Positions 10,515 to 22,439 of a stretch of 64,000 nucleotides of DNA are shown one piece after another. Source of the DNA: Anaeramoeba flamelloides (Eukaryota; Metamonada; Anaeramoebidae); NCBI GenBank assembly GCA_027625915.1, contig JANTQA010000062.1:1-64000 (forward strand), given 5' to 3'. A model generated the notes under the pieces. It was not told the DNA's origin. It saw only the letters and a list, made by a program, of their open reading frames with translations, and searched no databases. The translations under genes were made by a program, and so were the position numbers. The first letter of the stretch is position 1, and each line of letters opens with the position of its first letter.

Positions 10515-12610
10515 CATCCAATATACAATCCAATAGTATACTTAAGTTCAAATCAATTTTGAAAGTAAAGGTCTGATTATTTTTAGTAAAATTTAAATTA
10601 GGGAGGCAATTTGTTGAAAATTTTTCTAAATATTCTCAATTTTTTTAGAAATTTTTTGTTTTTTTTTTGATTAAAATTTTCTCATTTGATCCTTCATTTT
10701 TTAGGATTTCTATTTAAATAAGAGAAATTTAAGAAACCAATACCAGATTTAATTCAGGTTTATTGTTGGTTTCTTTGATTGGTTGCTATATAGGTTATTT
10801 ATAACAAAAAACACAGTTTTTTTTTTTTTTTTATTGTTGAGTAGATGTGATTCAGCAAAATTCCGTCCTGCTTGCCGTTAGGTTTTTTTTAATTTGAGAA
10901 ATATCCGAAAATTATTTAAATTTTCGGTTTATTTCTCAAATTAAAAAAACCCATTCACTTCCAGAAACTCAAAAATTATTATTTAGGGTTTTTTATCCTA
11001 ACTGTAATGTAAAAAAACACACTTTTTATTTTGAAACACGAATTATATATATATATTTTACGCTTTATTTTAACTACAGTAAATTATTTGGTAAATTTAC
11101 TATGTTCTTGTTAAATTTTGATCAGATAAAATATTGACTAATTAACTTTTAATTCAATTCTAGAATCTTGTTTCATCAAGGATTAATATTTCACCAAATA
11201 GAAATCACCAAAAGAACCAAATAAATAAATAAAGTCTGAAAATTCCTAGAAATGATATTAAGGCTAGTTGATAAAGGTAAATAAAGAAAATAAAGTGAAA
11301 TTTTTAAATATTATCTTTATCAAAAAAAACTTGAACGCCAGGTTGATCAGTCACCATTTTTTGTACATTTAAAACAGAAACAAAACAGTTTTTTTGAAAA
11401 AATTTGGTCTTTTTATTGTTTGTTTTTTTTTTTTTTCCTATCAAATTGAACGATTTGGTAATTGTTGATTTTGGTGACAAGCTTGTTTAAATTTGATTGG
11501 GTTGGTTCTTCAATATGTTGATTGAAGTTGGAAGATTGTGAAACAATTATTTTGTAAAATATACTATTGCAAATACCATTTAATTTCGAAAATACTTCTT
11601 TGCTTAACCGTTTTACTCAGTAATAATAGAATAAATTTCAAAAACAACAATTAAAAACAAAAAAAAACACTATTTATTAATAAATAAAAAACAACAGTTA
11701 TTTACAAAAAAAAATACAAAAAATATTCAAAAACACAAATTAAAAACAAAAAACGGATTATTTAACATTTTTTAATAGAAATAGTTTTTTTTTTTTTTGA
11801 TTTTATTGTTCTGATATATTTTGTTAAATTTATTTGTTGGGGTTGAGTAAATATTGTAAAAAAACGTTTAAATTGACCCAAGTTTAATACAAATTGATGA
11901 GTGTATATATGTATTTATTAATTTTCAAAAGAATTATCTCGAAAATATTATGGTATTTCTGGTAAAATAATAGCAATGGGTGGTTTATTATTTTATGAAT
12001 AATCAATAAGTTACTAAAAGATTTCAAATAAGAGAAAAAAAAAAAAGAATTTAATTAATTAAAATAAAATTGTTGAATAATATTAATCGAATATTATCAA
12101 AAAAAAAAAATGAACTTCCTTTTTAAAAGCATTGCACTATTAAATGAAAATTTTTTATAAGAAATACCAATAAAACCCGAAATTCTCTTTTTTAATGTGT
12201 ATTTTTTGAAAAAACTTAATTATTATAAAAAATATTTTTTTGATATCCCTAGAATATTTAGATTTTATGTATATTTGCCGATCTGGTTATAATGAAATTC
12301 TTACAAAGTATTATTCTATTTGTTGTAAAATAAAGTGATTAAATTTTCATTCAGCTTTTCCAAAAAAGAGTTTATAAATCATGGAACTTTTCTAATTTTT
12401 GATTTTGAAAAGATAGTTGAAATTTTTAATTTCACCTTTTAGAATTGGGGGTTTTGATATTTTATATTAATGTTTCAGAGGTGTGTTTTTTTTGAAAATC
12501 TGAAGGAAAATTTTGATCTTTTTATTTTGATATTATCAGTATAATATAATCCGAAAATAGAAGGTGAAAGGGTTTAATCTTAGATCTCAAAAAAAAATTA
12601 AATTAATTTC
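10515..12610 (+). repeat. Dispersed repeat family H, copy 2, split by about 1.5 kb
   Basis: 10515-10830 matches 45205-45500, and 12320-12610 matches the next part, 45670-45940 (TTAGAATTGGGGG, AAAATTTTGATCTTTTTATT, then an ATCTTAGATCT-like end). In copy 4 the halves are about 170 bp apart; here about 1,490 bp. Either an insertion here or a deletion there. Confidence 0.5.
10881..10952. repeat. Near-perfect hairpin, about 32-bp arms
   Basis: GGTTTTTTTTAATTTGAGAA runs into TATCCGAAAATT, and the inverted copy follows with a 6-bp ATTTAA loop. The poly-T arm plus degenerate palindrome resembles the hairpins inside family D, so it may be a related remnant. Confidence 0.7.
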
Positions 12611-13077
12611 TCTAAATTTAATTTTTTTTTTTTCTTAATTATTTTCACAAATCTTTAATTATTAATCCTAGTCTAAATTAAAGTTGTAGATTTTTCGATT
12701 TTTTTTTAATTTTTTGGGAATATCTAACTTCAGAGTACCAAGATAATTCCTCCTAAACTATCACATATTTCAATTCCAGTGGTTTTTATGGTGTTCCTCC
12801 TCCCTTAAGATCAGACAAAGTTGTTCCGAACCTTAACAAAAACAATTTCTTTTATAAATAAAATTGGTCTATTGAGAATTTGTTTGTTTGTTTGTTTGTA
12901 ATCTCATGGTTCAGAAATTCCGAAATCATCTTAATAGTCGTTAAATCTATCATAAATCATCTCTCAATAACTTCTGAAAAAAGTAAACCTCTCTGACCTG
13001 AAAAATAATTTATTTTTTTTTTGTTGATGTATTCCTTAGAGAATAAGAGTAATTTGAAGAATTATCCTTTTTTTTAA

Positions 13078-13740
13078 AAAAAAACTCTCAAATTACCAAA
13101 ATGTGATCGCTGTGAAATTGAGAATCAACCCCCCATAATTTATTGTCCTTTTGATGAGCAACTCATTTGTGCCAGTTGCTACCACAGAAAAGAACATCAT
13201 GAAAATAAAAGGCAGTGGTTTTTTGATCTTGCAAGAAAAAAATTTACAAACGAAATTACTTCCGTCCAAAATGATCCCAGTATGTTCTTGTTTTTTTTCT
13301 TTGCTTTTTTTATTGATTTTTTTTCAAAATTGTTTTGAATTCAAATTCAAAGTAAGGTTGCAAAAAAATTGAACCTAAGGTTGGAATTTTTTGTTCTAAT
13401 TCTATTATCCCGAACTAAAAATCTTTTGACAAGAAAAAAAAAAAAAATAAGTACCATTTCGAAATAAAATGATTAACAATAAAATATTTGTAGAATTTTT
13501 TGGATCACTGGTTTGGTTAAAGAAAAAGTTTTCAATTAAAATTTAATGTTTAGTGTATTTTGGGGAGTGTTTCGAGGTTGGTAAATCTGAAAAAATTTTA
13601 TTCTTTGGGATCTATAAAGGAAATAATAATAATATAATTACCAAAATACGACTTTGGTTGGATCTGAAAATAAAAAAAAGTAAAAAAACAAGCTTTTTGG
13701 AAAAATTTCCAGATATGAAAGTGAAAAACCTTGAGGAATT
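13078..13740 (+). CDS. B-box zinc-finger protein, two exons, ends unresolved
   Basis: Exons 13078-13279 and 13554-13740 join in frame across a 274-bp GTATGT..TTTAG intron. Exon one encodes a B-box zinc finger: CDRC, then YCPFDEQLICASCY and HRKEHHENK, giving the Cys/His/Asp metal-ligand spacing of TRIM-type B-boxes. Exon two (MYFGECFEVGKSEK...LEEL) is Lys-rich and unrecognised, and ends at a GTAAGT donor. Two things are odd. The B-box frame has no ATG and meets a TAA in the A9/T tract at 13070-13084, with no AG acceptor in between, so either that homopolymer is miscounted or the gene is damaged. The 3' continuation is unclear; the nearest TTTCAG acceptor (14149) gives Leu-Phe-Tyr-stop but lies at the edge of an inverted-repeat element. 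Role unknown; B-boxes mediate protein contacts. Confidence 0.6.
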
Positions 13741-13778
13741 GTAAGTAATTTTCACTTCTTTTTTCTTGATGTAATTCG

Positions 13779-14225
13779 AGTTAACCATTTTGGAAAAAAA
13801 GTGAAATAAGAAAAAAAGTTCAACACGGTTTTTAATTGGGAACATTACTAAAAATGAAAAGTAAAATCAAATAAAAAGAAGAAACCAATTAACTTCAAAT
13901 AATAACTCATTATATTATTTTCAATCAACCAAACAAATACAATTTAAATTTCTGTTCATATTGAAATTGTTAATGTGGTTTTGGAGATCTCAAAAAAAGT
14001 CAATTTTTTGAACAAATTTTCAATAATTGATCAATCAAAGAAAAACCCATACCAAAAGATACTATTAAAAAAACTGTTATCGTTCTGAATCCTTGATCTT
14101 TTGTAATTTAAATATTCTTTTTTTAATTGATCTTACTTTGAATTTTCAGGTTCTATTAATTTTCCCAATTAAAAACCGTGTTTAACTTTTTTTCCCTGTT
14201 TCACTTTTTTTCCAAACTGGTAAGT
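13779..14225. mobile_element. Inverted-repeat element J, about 65-bp arms
   Basis: Left arm 13779-13851 and right arm 14157-14225 are inverted copies; both read GGAAAAAAAGTGAAA...CACGGTTTTTAATTGGGAA. Spacer about 305 bp, non-coding. It begins about 38 bp after the splice donor of B-box exon two, so it sits in that gene's intron or 3' region. Confidence 0.78.
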
Positions 14226-14333
14226 TTTGAAGTTAAGGGGGTTCAAAAATTTTTTTTAATCGTCAAAATAGAGAAAAATAAAAAAATTTAAGAATTGTTG
14301 TTGGTTATTTTCAAACATTCGAATTTTGATAAA

Positions 14334-14850
14334 AGTACAATAAATTATTTCCTATGTCGGGAATTCGATCAAATCACTATTTCGAAAAAGTAAGATCATT
14401 TTTTCTATTTTGGAATCAATATTTTTTTTTTTTTTTCAATAAAGAAATCACTTGACTTGTTTTCATAAATTTGACATTCCTTTGGATTTTAGAGTCAAAA
14501 TTTCTCAAAACCTTTTCCACAAACACCTCCTTTCCACTTTATATTGAATCTAATAATTGAGTTTTACGAGAAAAAATACAGATAAAAACAAGTTTCAGAC
14601 AAAAATTAACCTTATGTCTTGAGTATTTGGTAATAGGTATTATGTTCAAAAAACAATTTGAGTAAATACTATCCTTTAAAGAGTTATTATAACTTTTAAT
14701 TCAAGAAAAAAAATAAAGGAACAAACACACAAAAAAAAAATGAACCAAAGAGAAAAACAATCTCTTTGTAAGAACTTATGATGATTTGTGGAGACATTAT
14801 AAGAATTCAAATTAACTTATGGTCAAAGCTCATAGACAATGAGATCTTTT
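14334..14850 (+). repeat. Dispersed repeat family G, copy 2
   Basis: Collinear with 7375-7880: TACAATAAATTATTTCCTATG, a TTTGGATTTTAGAGTCAAAAT block, GAGTATTTGGTAATAGGTAT, then the AAAGGAACAAACACAC stretch. Non-coding. Confidence 0.6.
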
Positions 14851-15091
14851 TCACCCACATTATAAAAAAAAAACTAAATATAAAATAGAATTAGAGATAT
14901 GTTTTATCTTGGAATTTGATAAGAAAATAATACACACCTTAAAAATATATTTTCTAGATAATCGAAAAACCCTTGGAAACATTTAAATGGTTGTTTCAAC
15001 AGAATAAACTCAACTATTGAGTCAAAATAACTTCTTTTAAGCTCTTATTTTAAGTCAACTTTATTATGGACTTGAAATATTTGAATTGACA

Positions 15092-16020
15092 TATAAACTC
15101 CATTTCACTCAAAGGGGCCCAGCCAAAAATGAAAAAGTCACTTTATTTTTAAGAATCAACCAAATTTAGATTGTTTAGAAATACGAGAAATAATAAACTT
15201 CCTATAAAAGTCCATAATTATAAAAGAAACCCCTGTACAAACCATAAATTTCAAAAAAAAAAAAAATGTTAAAAAATTTTTTGGTCCCCATTCATTGGAA
15301 CGTCTCGTGCAAAATTCTCTATTTCTTTAGGAAATTAAAATCTTTGATAATAAGATTTTTTACTTGTAAATGTATGAATTTTAAAAGAACATACAAAGCT
15401 TAACTTTTCTTAATGTTTATTTGGTTTTTCAAATATTGTTTTTTTCGAGGTTAATTTTTAAAAAAAAATGTAAAAATGAAAAAAGTTTTTTTCCAAGATC
15501 AAAAAAACAAAAAAATCAATTGGTATAATTTATTTAATCCCTAATGATATTAACTTTTGATTATGATTAAAATCTGGATTCAATACAAATAAGAAAATAA
15601 ATTTATGAATAAATTGATATCATTTTAAATCGGCAATTTTAAACTTGGGAAAATTGAGGTCAATGGGGTAGTTATAAGCGATAAATATTACTCATACAAA
15701 TTCTGTTTTTTTTTAAAGTAGAAATTAAAAATGGAAATGAGTCTTGAAAAAACATTTTTATTTCCTTTGAATTTTCATTTCATCTTAAATATAAGACCAA
15801 AATGAACCTTATTATTTTTCTCAATTTACCCAGAAGAATTTAATTTTTCTATTTTTAAGAAAATCTATTCATTAATTAGGTTTAATTAAGACTTCTATCA
15901 ACTATTCTTTGATGTTTATTTTTCTGATTATTTCTTATTTGTTATTCAAAGGTTAATTATATGAAAAATATTTGATATTTGAAAAAAATGTTGGCTATCT
16001 TTGAGTGAAACAAAGTTTAG
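15092..16020. mobile_element. Family A TIR element, copy A2
   Basis: Left end TATAAACTCCATTTCACTCA followed by AAGGGGCCCAG; right end TTTGAGTGAAACAAAGTTTA. About 930 bp, longer than A1. The right half (15745-16020) aligns with A1 2540-2815; the left half is less similar. Non-coding. Confidence 0.72.
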
Positions 16021-16418
16021 TTACAGAAGGTCAATCTAAAAAAGGAACAGTTAGAAAAAAAAATATTTTTAATTTTTCTGTTTATTTTAATGAAAGACAA
16101 ATAAAAAATACAAAATTATTCGAAAGGTAATGAAATATTTTTATTAAATCTTCTATTTGATTTGTATTTAAACTATAATAATTATTTTTTTTAAAAATAT
16201 GTTGATGATTTCAAAGTTAATATAAAAAAAAAATAATAATAAAACTAAATATATATATATTAAATCTAAAAAAAAGAATTTGAATTCAGAATTATTTAAT
16301 AATAATTAATGATTGATAGAATTTATAAAAAAAAAAAAAAAAAAGGGAAACTAAAATATTATTTGATAATATAATTATTTATAGTATCAATCTAAATTCT
16401 ATTAAAAAAAAATAATAA

Positions 16419-18993
16419 TTATTTTTTTTTTGTTTTCTTTTTTCCTCTTCCTTTAGATTTACCTCTTCCCCCGCCTTTCCCTTTCCCTTTCCCTTTACCT
16501 TTACCTTTTCCTTTCCCCTTTCCTCTTCCTCTTCCTCTTCCTTTAGAGTTTGAATTTTTTTTTGAATTGATTTTTTGAGAGATTTTTTTTGATAAGTTAA
16601 ATTGTTTAAACTCGTTTTGTGAAATTTGCAAAGGAACTTCACCATCAGTAAATTCAGATTTTTCTTTAAAGTTTGTCTTTTTTCGGTCATTTTCTCTCAG
16701 ATACCAAAATAATGAAGAATTTTCAGACAATCTATAAACTAGTTGTAATTCATTTAATTGGTTCCAAATTTTTTTGATCTTTAATTTTCTCTGCCTCAAT
16801 TGTGTCTGTATAAAAGAAATCAAAAAATATTTTCAATGTTTCAATGGGCTTTCCCGTGTGTTCCTTTACAGAATTTGAAACACTGTTTACACTTAAGAAC
16901 ATCCCACAAAACAATTGGCTTCTAATTAATAAAATAAATTTATGAATTTTGATTTTAGTGTTTCCACAAATTAATGTAAAATCTTTGGAATCTTCGTCTT
17001 TCCAAAGTCTTTTTAAGTCATTCAAAATCCCAAAGCGATAGCTTTTTTCTTCGATCTTAGTAATTTCCAATTTTTCAAATATTTCCATAACTTGGTCTTT
17101 TTTTGTATTTCCGATTCCTTCTAAAAATCCCGAATAAACCCAATTTAAAAATACGATTGCAGGTTCCAATTGGCAATTTTCCAAGACCTTTTGGATTTCT
17201 TGCATTTTTTTACCTGTTCGCAATTCAACCCAAATGGTGTGTACAGGTGACTTAACTTTTTTTTCACCTATATTCAAGGTGAAATCTGTTAATAAGGAGT
17301 ATCTAAAAATGGATAATAAGTCTACGCAGATACTATTGGCGACACGTAATAGATCGATAAACTGCTGATTGTTTTCTTTGGACGCAAGCTGAATCACATC
17401 AATCCCATTTACATTTCTGATCCCAAGTGGTGAGCCATGATCAATTAAGTATTGAATTACCTCAACGCTTGCTTTATATCTTATTGCAAAATGAAGAATC
17501 GATGATTTGTATTTATTTAATATTTTGAAATCTGCTCCTTTTTGATGGAACAATTCTAATATCTTTAATTCAGGCTGTGTGCTTACTAAATAATGAAAAA
17601 TCGAACACCCAAGTGTATCAGTGCTATTTATATTTGCCCCACAAGCTATTAATTTTTCAATGACTTTGTATCTGGCCTGGTATTTGACTTCGCATGCTAA
17701 AACACTTGCACCGTTTTTATCTTTTGAATTAATAACTTTTGCAATTCCTTTTTCTTTTTCTTTTTCTTGTTCTTGTTCTTGTTTTTTTTTTTTTTCTTCT
17801 TGTTTTTCATTTTCTTTTTCATTTTCATTTTCAATCTCGATTACTTTTACTTTTTCGTTTTCTTGTTCTTTTTCTTGTTCTTTTTTTTGTTCTTGTTCTT
17901 TTTTATTTTCTTTTTCTTTTTCTTTTTCTTGTTTCTCAGCTGCTTCAATTAATAAATTAATGATCTCGATTGAACATTTATTTAAACAAGCAAAGTGAAG
18001 CACATTCATCTCAAAGTCATTCTTGATATTCACCAAAGCACCCTTGGCAAGTAATAATTTGGTTGTTTGAATATTTGGTGGTGCAACGACAATTGGTTGG
18101 GTGCCAATTGACTGCTCACAAGAGTATAATAAAGGTGTGTTGTTTTTTAAATCGTTTTTGTTGATTTCAGCGCCATTATCGATTAGCGCTTGGATACATT
18201 GGGTGTGTTTGGAAATTTGGCAAACCAAATGCAAAGGAGTCATCCCTTCAATGTCGCCAATATTGATTAACAATTTCCCTTTCTCGGTTTTCATGAGAAA
18301 TGGGATTAATTCGATCCTTTCTGGATGGAAAATGCAAAGCGTGTGAAGTGGCGTTCTTCCTTTCCCATCAACAGATTTGATCGAGGCACCTTTTTTTATC
18401 ATGTATGAGATTAATTCATTGCCAGGGCAAAACCTACAGGCAAAGGAAAGTGGTGTCCAGCCAAGCGGATCTGAAAAATTTAAATCGCAACCTTTGTCAA
18501 TTAAAAATTTATGGATCTCGTTAGATTTTGTAAAGGCAAGTGCGTACATTAATACACTTGTCCCATTTTTGGCAACTTCATTTAAATCAATGCCTTGTTC
18601 AATCAAATATTTGATTACATCCAACCTCCCATTTGACCATAATTCAATGACAAGAACATTACGACCCTGAGAGTCCTTGCTTTCAACAGGCACGCCCTTG
18701 TACACCAAATATTTGATTATGTTTAAATCAGCCTTGGTCTTCATACATAAATGAAGTGCATTTTCTCCGCTCTTGGTTTCGCGTTTGACATTTGGTGGCA
18801 TTTTGGAATTAAACAACGTCTTGACTTGGTTTAGGGTTACAGATCTATTACGTGTTAGCAAATTTAATAGTCGTGGTGCGGATTCATTTTTTGATTTCTT
18901 TTTTTGCTCTTCGCTTTTCTTTTTTTGGTTTTGTTGTTTTCTACTTTTTGTTGTCTTTTGTTTTTCGGTTAGTTCTAATGGATTTTTTGACAT
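16419..18993 (-). CDS. Ankyrin-repeat / double BTB protein, one frameshift
   Basis: Probable adaptor. From the ATG at 18993: a basic Lys/Gln/Ser N-terminus, then ankyrin repeats (about residues 65-545) with TPLHLVC- and NALHLCM-type units, interrupted near residues 350-420 by a Glu/Lys/Gln tract coded by a simple repeat. Two BTB-like modules follow: DFTLNIGEKKVKSPVH (about 568) and DFTLICGNTKIKIHKFILL...RSQLFCGMF (about 668), then FFDFFYTDTIE. BTB domains often recruit Cullin-3 or self-associate. The frame breaks at an A7 run (16769-16775): frame one stops at 16750, while the expected BTB helix (IWNQLNELQLVYRLSENSSLF) continues in the next frame to TAA at 16419, ending in a (GK)n/RG-rich basic tail. 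Removing one A would give a protein of roughly 860 residues. Sequencing error or real +1 shift undecided. Confidence 0.82.
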
Positions 18994-19366
18994 TATTTAT
19001 TTAATGTTTTGGGGAATAGAATGGAAAAAATAAATTTGCTCTTACTAATCACTCAGAATTACTTTTGTTTTTTCTGAAATTTTATCCAATATTTAGCATC
19101 TTTTTTTTAAGACATTTTTAAAACAAACCTTAGTTATACCTTGGTTCTTTTTTAAGTTGTTATTTCTTTACTTTTCTTGAAAATATATTTAAAGTTTTCT
19201 TATTTCAATCCAGTTTTGATTTCAACTGTTGAAAGAAATTTTGGTTTCCTTTTTTTGCATTGGGAAAATGTTACTATTTTAATATTCTTCTTGTTGTCAA
19301 AACACTACACTTTATCTTGTTTAAATAATTATTTCAAGTACCAGAATTTTAACAAAAATACCTTTT

Positions 19367-19594
19367 ATGTTTTTTAAGGGAAAAAGTATCCATTTTAAAA
19401 TTCAAAGTATCATGTGTTTTTATCAATGTCTGGTTGTTGGTAATTCTCACAAATATTTACTCAGCAAGATCCAAGAAATACAAAAGGAAATATTTTTACA
19501 AAATTTACTTGTATCTAAAAATGAAAAAGAAATATTGGGAAAAACAACGTTTTCAGTAAATTTCTTATTAGATGAAAGTAGGAAAAATTTATAA
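19367..19594 (+). other. Unassigned short ORF, 75 codons
   Basis: An ATG-started frame with CLVVGNSHKYLLSKIQEI and KNEKEILGKTTFSVNF looks less biased than neighbouring AT-driven ORFs, so it might be an exon or remnant. No family recognised, no clear splice partners, no copy elsewhere in the window. Confidence 0.2.
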
Positions 19595-19978
19595 ATTACT
19601 GTGAAGTTCTTATTTTTAATTTTGGATATGTGATTTTAGTTAAGAGTGTTTATCATTTTTAGATAAGAAGATATAATTGAGAAAAAAGTCAAAATTTTAG
19701 AAATTGTCTTTGGTCTTTTCTGGTTAGGTTAATATTTGTAAAAATATACAAAAATTCATCGGTATTAAATACAAATTAATAAAATCCACATTTTCTCATA
19801 AAATAAAGATCCTTTTTTCTTTATTGAATGAACACAAAAAAATTTTTTTTTATAAAAAAAACTATCTTAATTTTTAAAAAATTTAATTTATATTTAAATA
19901 ATTGGGTTCAAAGTCCCACAAAAAAAACCAGTCCAATTTTTCTTGGACTTTAAATTATGTTTTAGTAGAAAAGATTGT

Positions 19979-19981
<3 letters not shown>

Positions 19982-20015
<34 letters not shown>
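19982..20015. repeat. (TA)n microsatellite, about 34 bp
   Basis: Uninterrupted alternating TA. No TIR of families A-C abuts it, unlike several other TA runs here. Confidence 0.95.
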
Positions 20016-20017
<2 letters not shown>

Positions 20018-20039
20018 AAAAAGTACGATAATAAGTATG

Positions 20040-20210
20040 ATCTCTATCGGGTATTTGATAATGGAAATTCTGTTCAAAAATAAAACTAAGTAAATATTAT
20101 CATTGAAAGCTCTGTTAGGAAGTTTAATTTAAGAAAAAAATAAAAGAACCAAACACAAAAACAAATAAAACCAAGATAATACCACAGCTTCTTGATAAGA
20201 ATTGTTTTTA
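20040..20210 (+). repeat. Dispersed repeat family G, copy 3 (partial)
   Basis: GTATTTGATAATGGAAATTC through AAAAGAACCAAACACAAA and CTTGATAAGAATTG matches the 3' third of copies 1 and 2. The rest is missing. Confidence 0.5.
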
Positions 20211-21019
20211 TTTCTGAAGATTTTGTAAAAATTATAGTATCCGAATATTCAATTATTTTTTGAAAAATGAGCTTCAGAAGTTAGAGTTGTTTGTTAAAAT
20301 ATGCTTGAATTGATCTTTATTTTTTTTTATAGGCAAGAAAATGGTTATTATTTTTTATTTTCTTTTTTCATATTCCTCCTAGAGGTTGGTTGCGTTTCGG
20401 TATCTAAAATATACTTATTCGTTTTTCATCTAATAAATAACTAGAAATGATTTTTTGATCCAAATTCGAGAATATTTCAATTGAATCTGATGTTACGATT
20501 TTAATAAAATTTGATCAAAATACCTTGAAGGTAAATCAGTAAATTCGTAATCTGTTTCTTAAGGAAGTAGATACATTTTCACATTTTTTAGAATTTTTTA
20601 TTAAGAAACAATTCCTTTTAAAATAATATGAATGTACTTGTAAAAATTTCTGAAAAAAGTAAAATTAAAGATTTTAAAATATCCAAAACAAAACTGAAAA
20701 AAAGTTTTGATAATGAAAACTCATTGTGTATTTTATTTTTTTAAAAAAATACTTAACAATCAATTGACAAATAAACCAATAATATAAAAATTGTGGGATA
20801 ATAACATTGGTTTCTTAAAGTTCTACAATTCAAAAAGGAATTCGAAAAATGTAGTATTAAAAATGGAATTTTGTTAAAAAAAAAGCCTTTAATTTAAGAA
20901 AAATTGAAAAAAAAATAACAATTTTAAATAAATAGAAATTTTAATACAAAATTAACAAAAAACAATATAATGACTATACCAGAAAAAATAATTTGAAATG
21001 TGGTATATAACCATTTTCG

Positions 21020-21205
21020 CTTTTAAGGAACTACCCTCTATTTATTTTTTTTTACCGTAAATTTATAGAGTTTGGGAAATTTTTTTGACAATTAATTGGA
21101 TTTGAAAGACCCCGTTTCTTTTCTTATTAAACTTATTTATAGATAAGGAATCCTTATTTAGAAATTAATCAAAAAAAAAAAAAAAAAAAAAGAGATTAGT
21201 CCCTT
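21020..21205 (+). repeat. Solo arm of element K
   Basis: CTCTATTTATTTTTTTTTACC, the ATTGGATTTGAAAGACC block and the terminal AGAGATTAGTCCCTTAAG follow the right arm of K (6612-6790) in order. No partner arm nearby. Confidence 0.5.
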
Positions 21206-21454
21206 AAGACATAAAATTTCAATGAAATCTCAGGAAAAAAAAATTCTTGAATTAAGAAAAATTTTTTAGTATATTTTTTTTTCAAATTATTCTATAAATT
21301 TAAATGTTATACCTTAATTTGTAATTTTTTTTTTGATCCTTAATTTTCATTCATAGTCTATACATGAAAAGTGAAACTGACCAGATAAAGCGAGACAATA
21401 TTTTTTTTTACTTCTTTTATTTATCTAAAGATATTATTGGAAACGTGGTCAATA

Positions 21455-21658
21455 TACAGTTAGTTTCACTTTTAAGGCACAAACTTTCAACGAAATTTAA
21501 AGCAAAAAAAAAAATCTCAAATTAAAGCACAAAATTCAAATTCTAGTAAAAATAAATTGTAAAAAAAAAAAAATTCCAAATTTTGTTCCTTAATTTGAGA
21601 TTTTTTTGTGCCTTAAATTTCGTTGAAAGTTTGTGCCTTAAAAGTGAAACCGACTGTA
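21455..21658. mobile_element. Palindromic MITE, family C copy 1
   Basis: TA-CAGTTAGTTTCACTTTTAAG ... CTTAAAAGTGAAACCGACTG-TA. About 200 bp and almost entirely a foldback, with arms of about 80-90 bp sharing GGCACAAACTTTCAACGAAA. TA flanks and CAGT ends are typical of Tc1/mariner-derived MITEs. A second copy lies at 48321-48523. Confidence 0.88.
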
Positions 21659-22265
21659 TATAAAATTTCAATATAAGCAATACCACATTTTCAGAAAAAA
21701 AAACTTTCAACATATTTTAATACATAGAAAGTATTAAAATTTTTGGTATATTTTTTTATAATTTTTTTTATTCTTATTTCTTTTCACAGAATCTGAAAAA
21801 AATTGTTTAAGTTTAATATTTTGGATTTCTTATAATTTTTTTCCAAGTTTGGGTTTTAAAAGTGGTCTTTATTGTAAATGTAAAGATCGGGGTAATCAAG
21901 AGTATATACTAAATTTGGTTTTCAACCATTGGAGAAAATCAATAAAGACTTAAATTAACTGTCCGTTTTGACTAATTATCTCTTATTGGGATTAACTCCT
22001 GGTGAGTAAGGCAAAAATAACTTATAATCTTCCTACACCCATTTAAAATATAAAATTTTCAAATATATGTGTTAAAATTACCATTTGGAAATTTTCTAGT
22101 AAATCAGCATATAGGATCTTCAACAACTAAAGTAATAAAAAAAAACGTTTTCAAAAAAATTTATTTTTATTTTTTTTTAGAATGGTTTTTTTTTGTGTCT
22201 TTGTTTACAAATAATCTAATGATAATTTCATTTTTTAAATAGGGATTATCATGTATGTTATTATC

Positions 22266-22267
<2 letters not shown>

Positions 22268-22319
<52 letters not shown>
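22268..22319. repeat. (TA)n microsatellite, about 52 bp
   Basis: Longest TA run in the window, about 120 bp upstream of element A3. The ORF drawn through it (22251-22535) is an artefact. Confidence 0.95.
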
Positions 22320-22322
<3 letters not shown>

Positions 22323-22439
22323 AATTTTGAAGTATTTTTTTCTAAAATAGTGTTTTTTTTAAAACATTTATTCGAAAAATTTTATAAAAATAAAAATAAA
22401 TATATCCTATTTAACAATACTAAAATAGAAGACTATTAT

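Larger units (their letters stand above)
9650..13077. other. Intergenic repeats between cofilin and the B-box gene
   Basis: Contains TIR element E (9864-10283), a family H copy in two pieces (10515-10830 and 12320-12610) and a hairpin (10881-10952). The stretch 11000-12300 lies between the two H pieces and is AT-rich with no gene or repeat partner that I can see. Confidence 0.55.
13741..16418. other. Gene-free stretch with elements J, G2 and A2
   Basis: Holds the inverted-repeat element J at 13779-14225, family G copy 2 at 14334-14850 and family A copy 2 at 15092-16020. The remainder, 16021-16418, is AT-rich downstream sequence of the minus-strand ankyrin gene. Confidence 0.6.

Noticed and set aside
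17621-17998. Plus-strand ORFs rich in Phe/Ser/Leu (17621-17998, 17739-17960, 17767-17952)
   Set aside because: They are the antisense of the Glu/Lys/Gln tract in the ankyrin-BTB gene.
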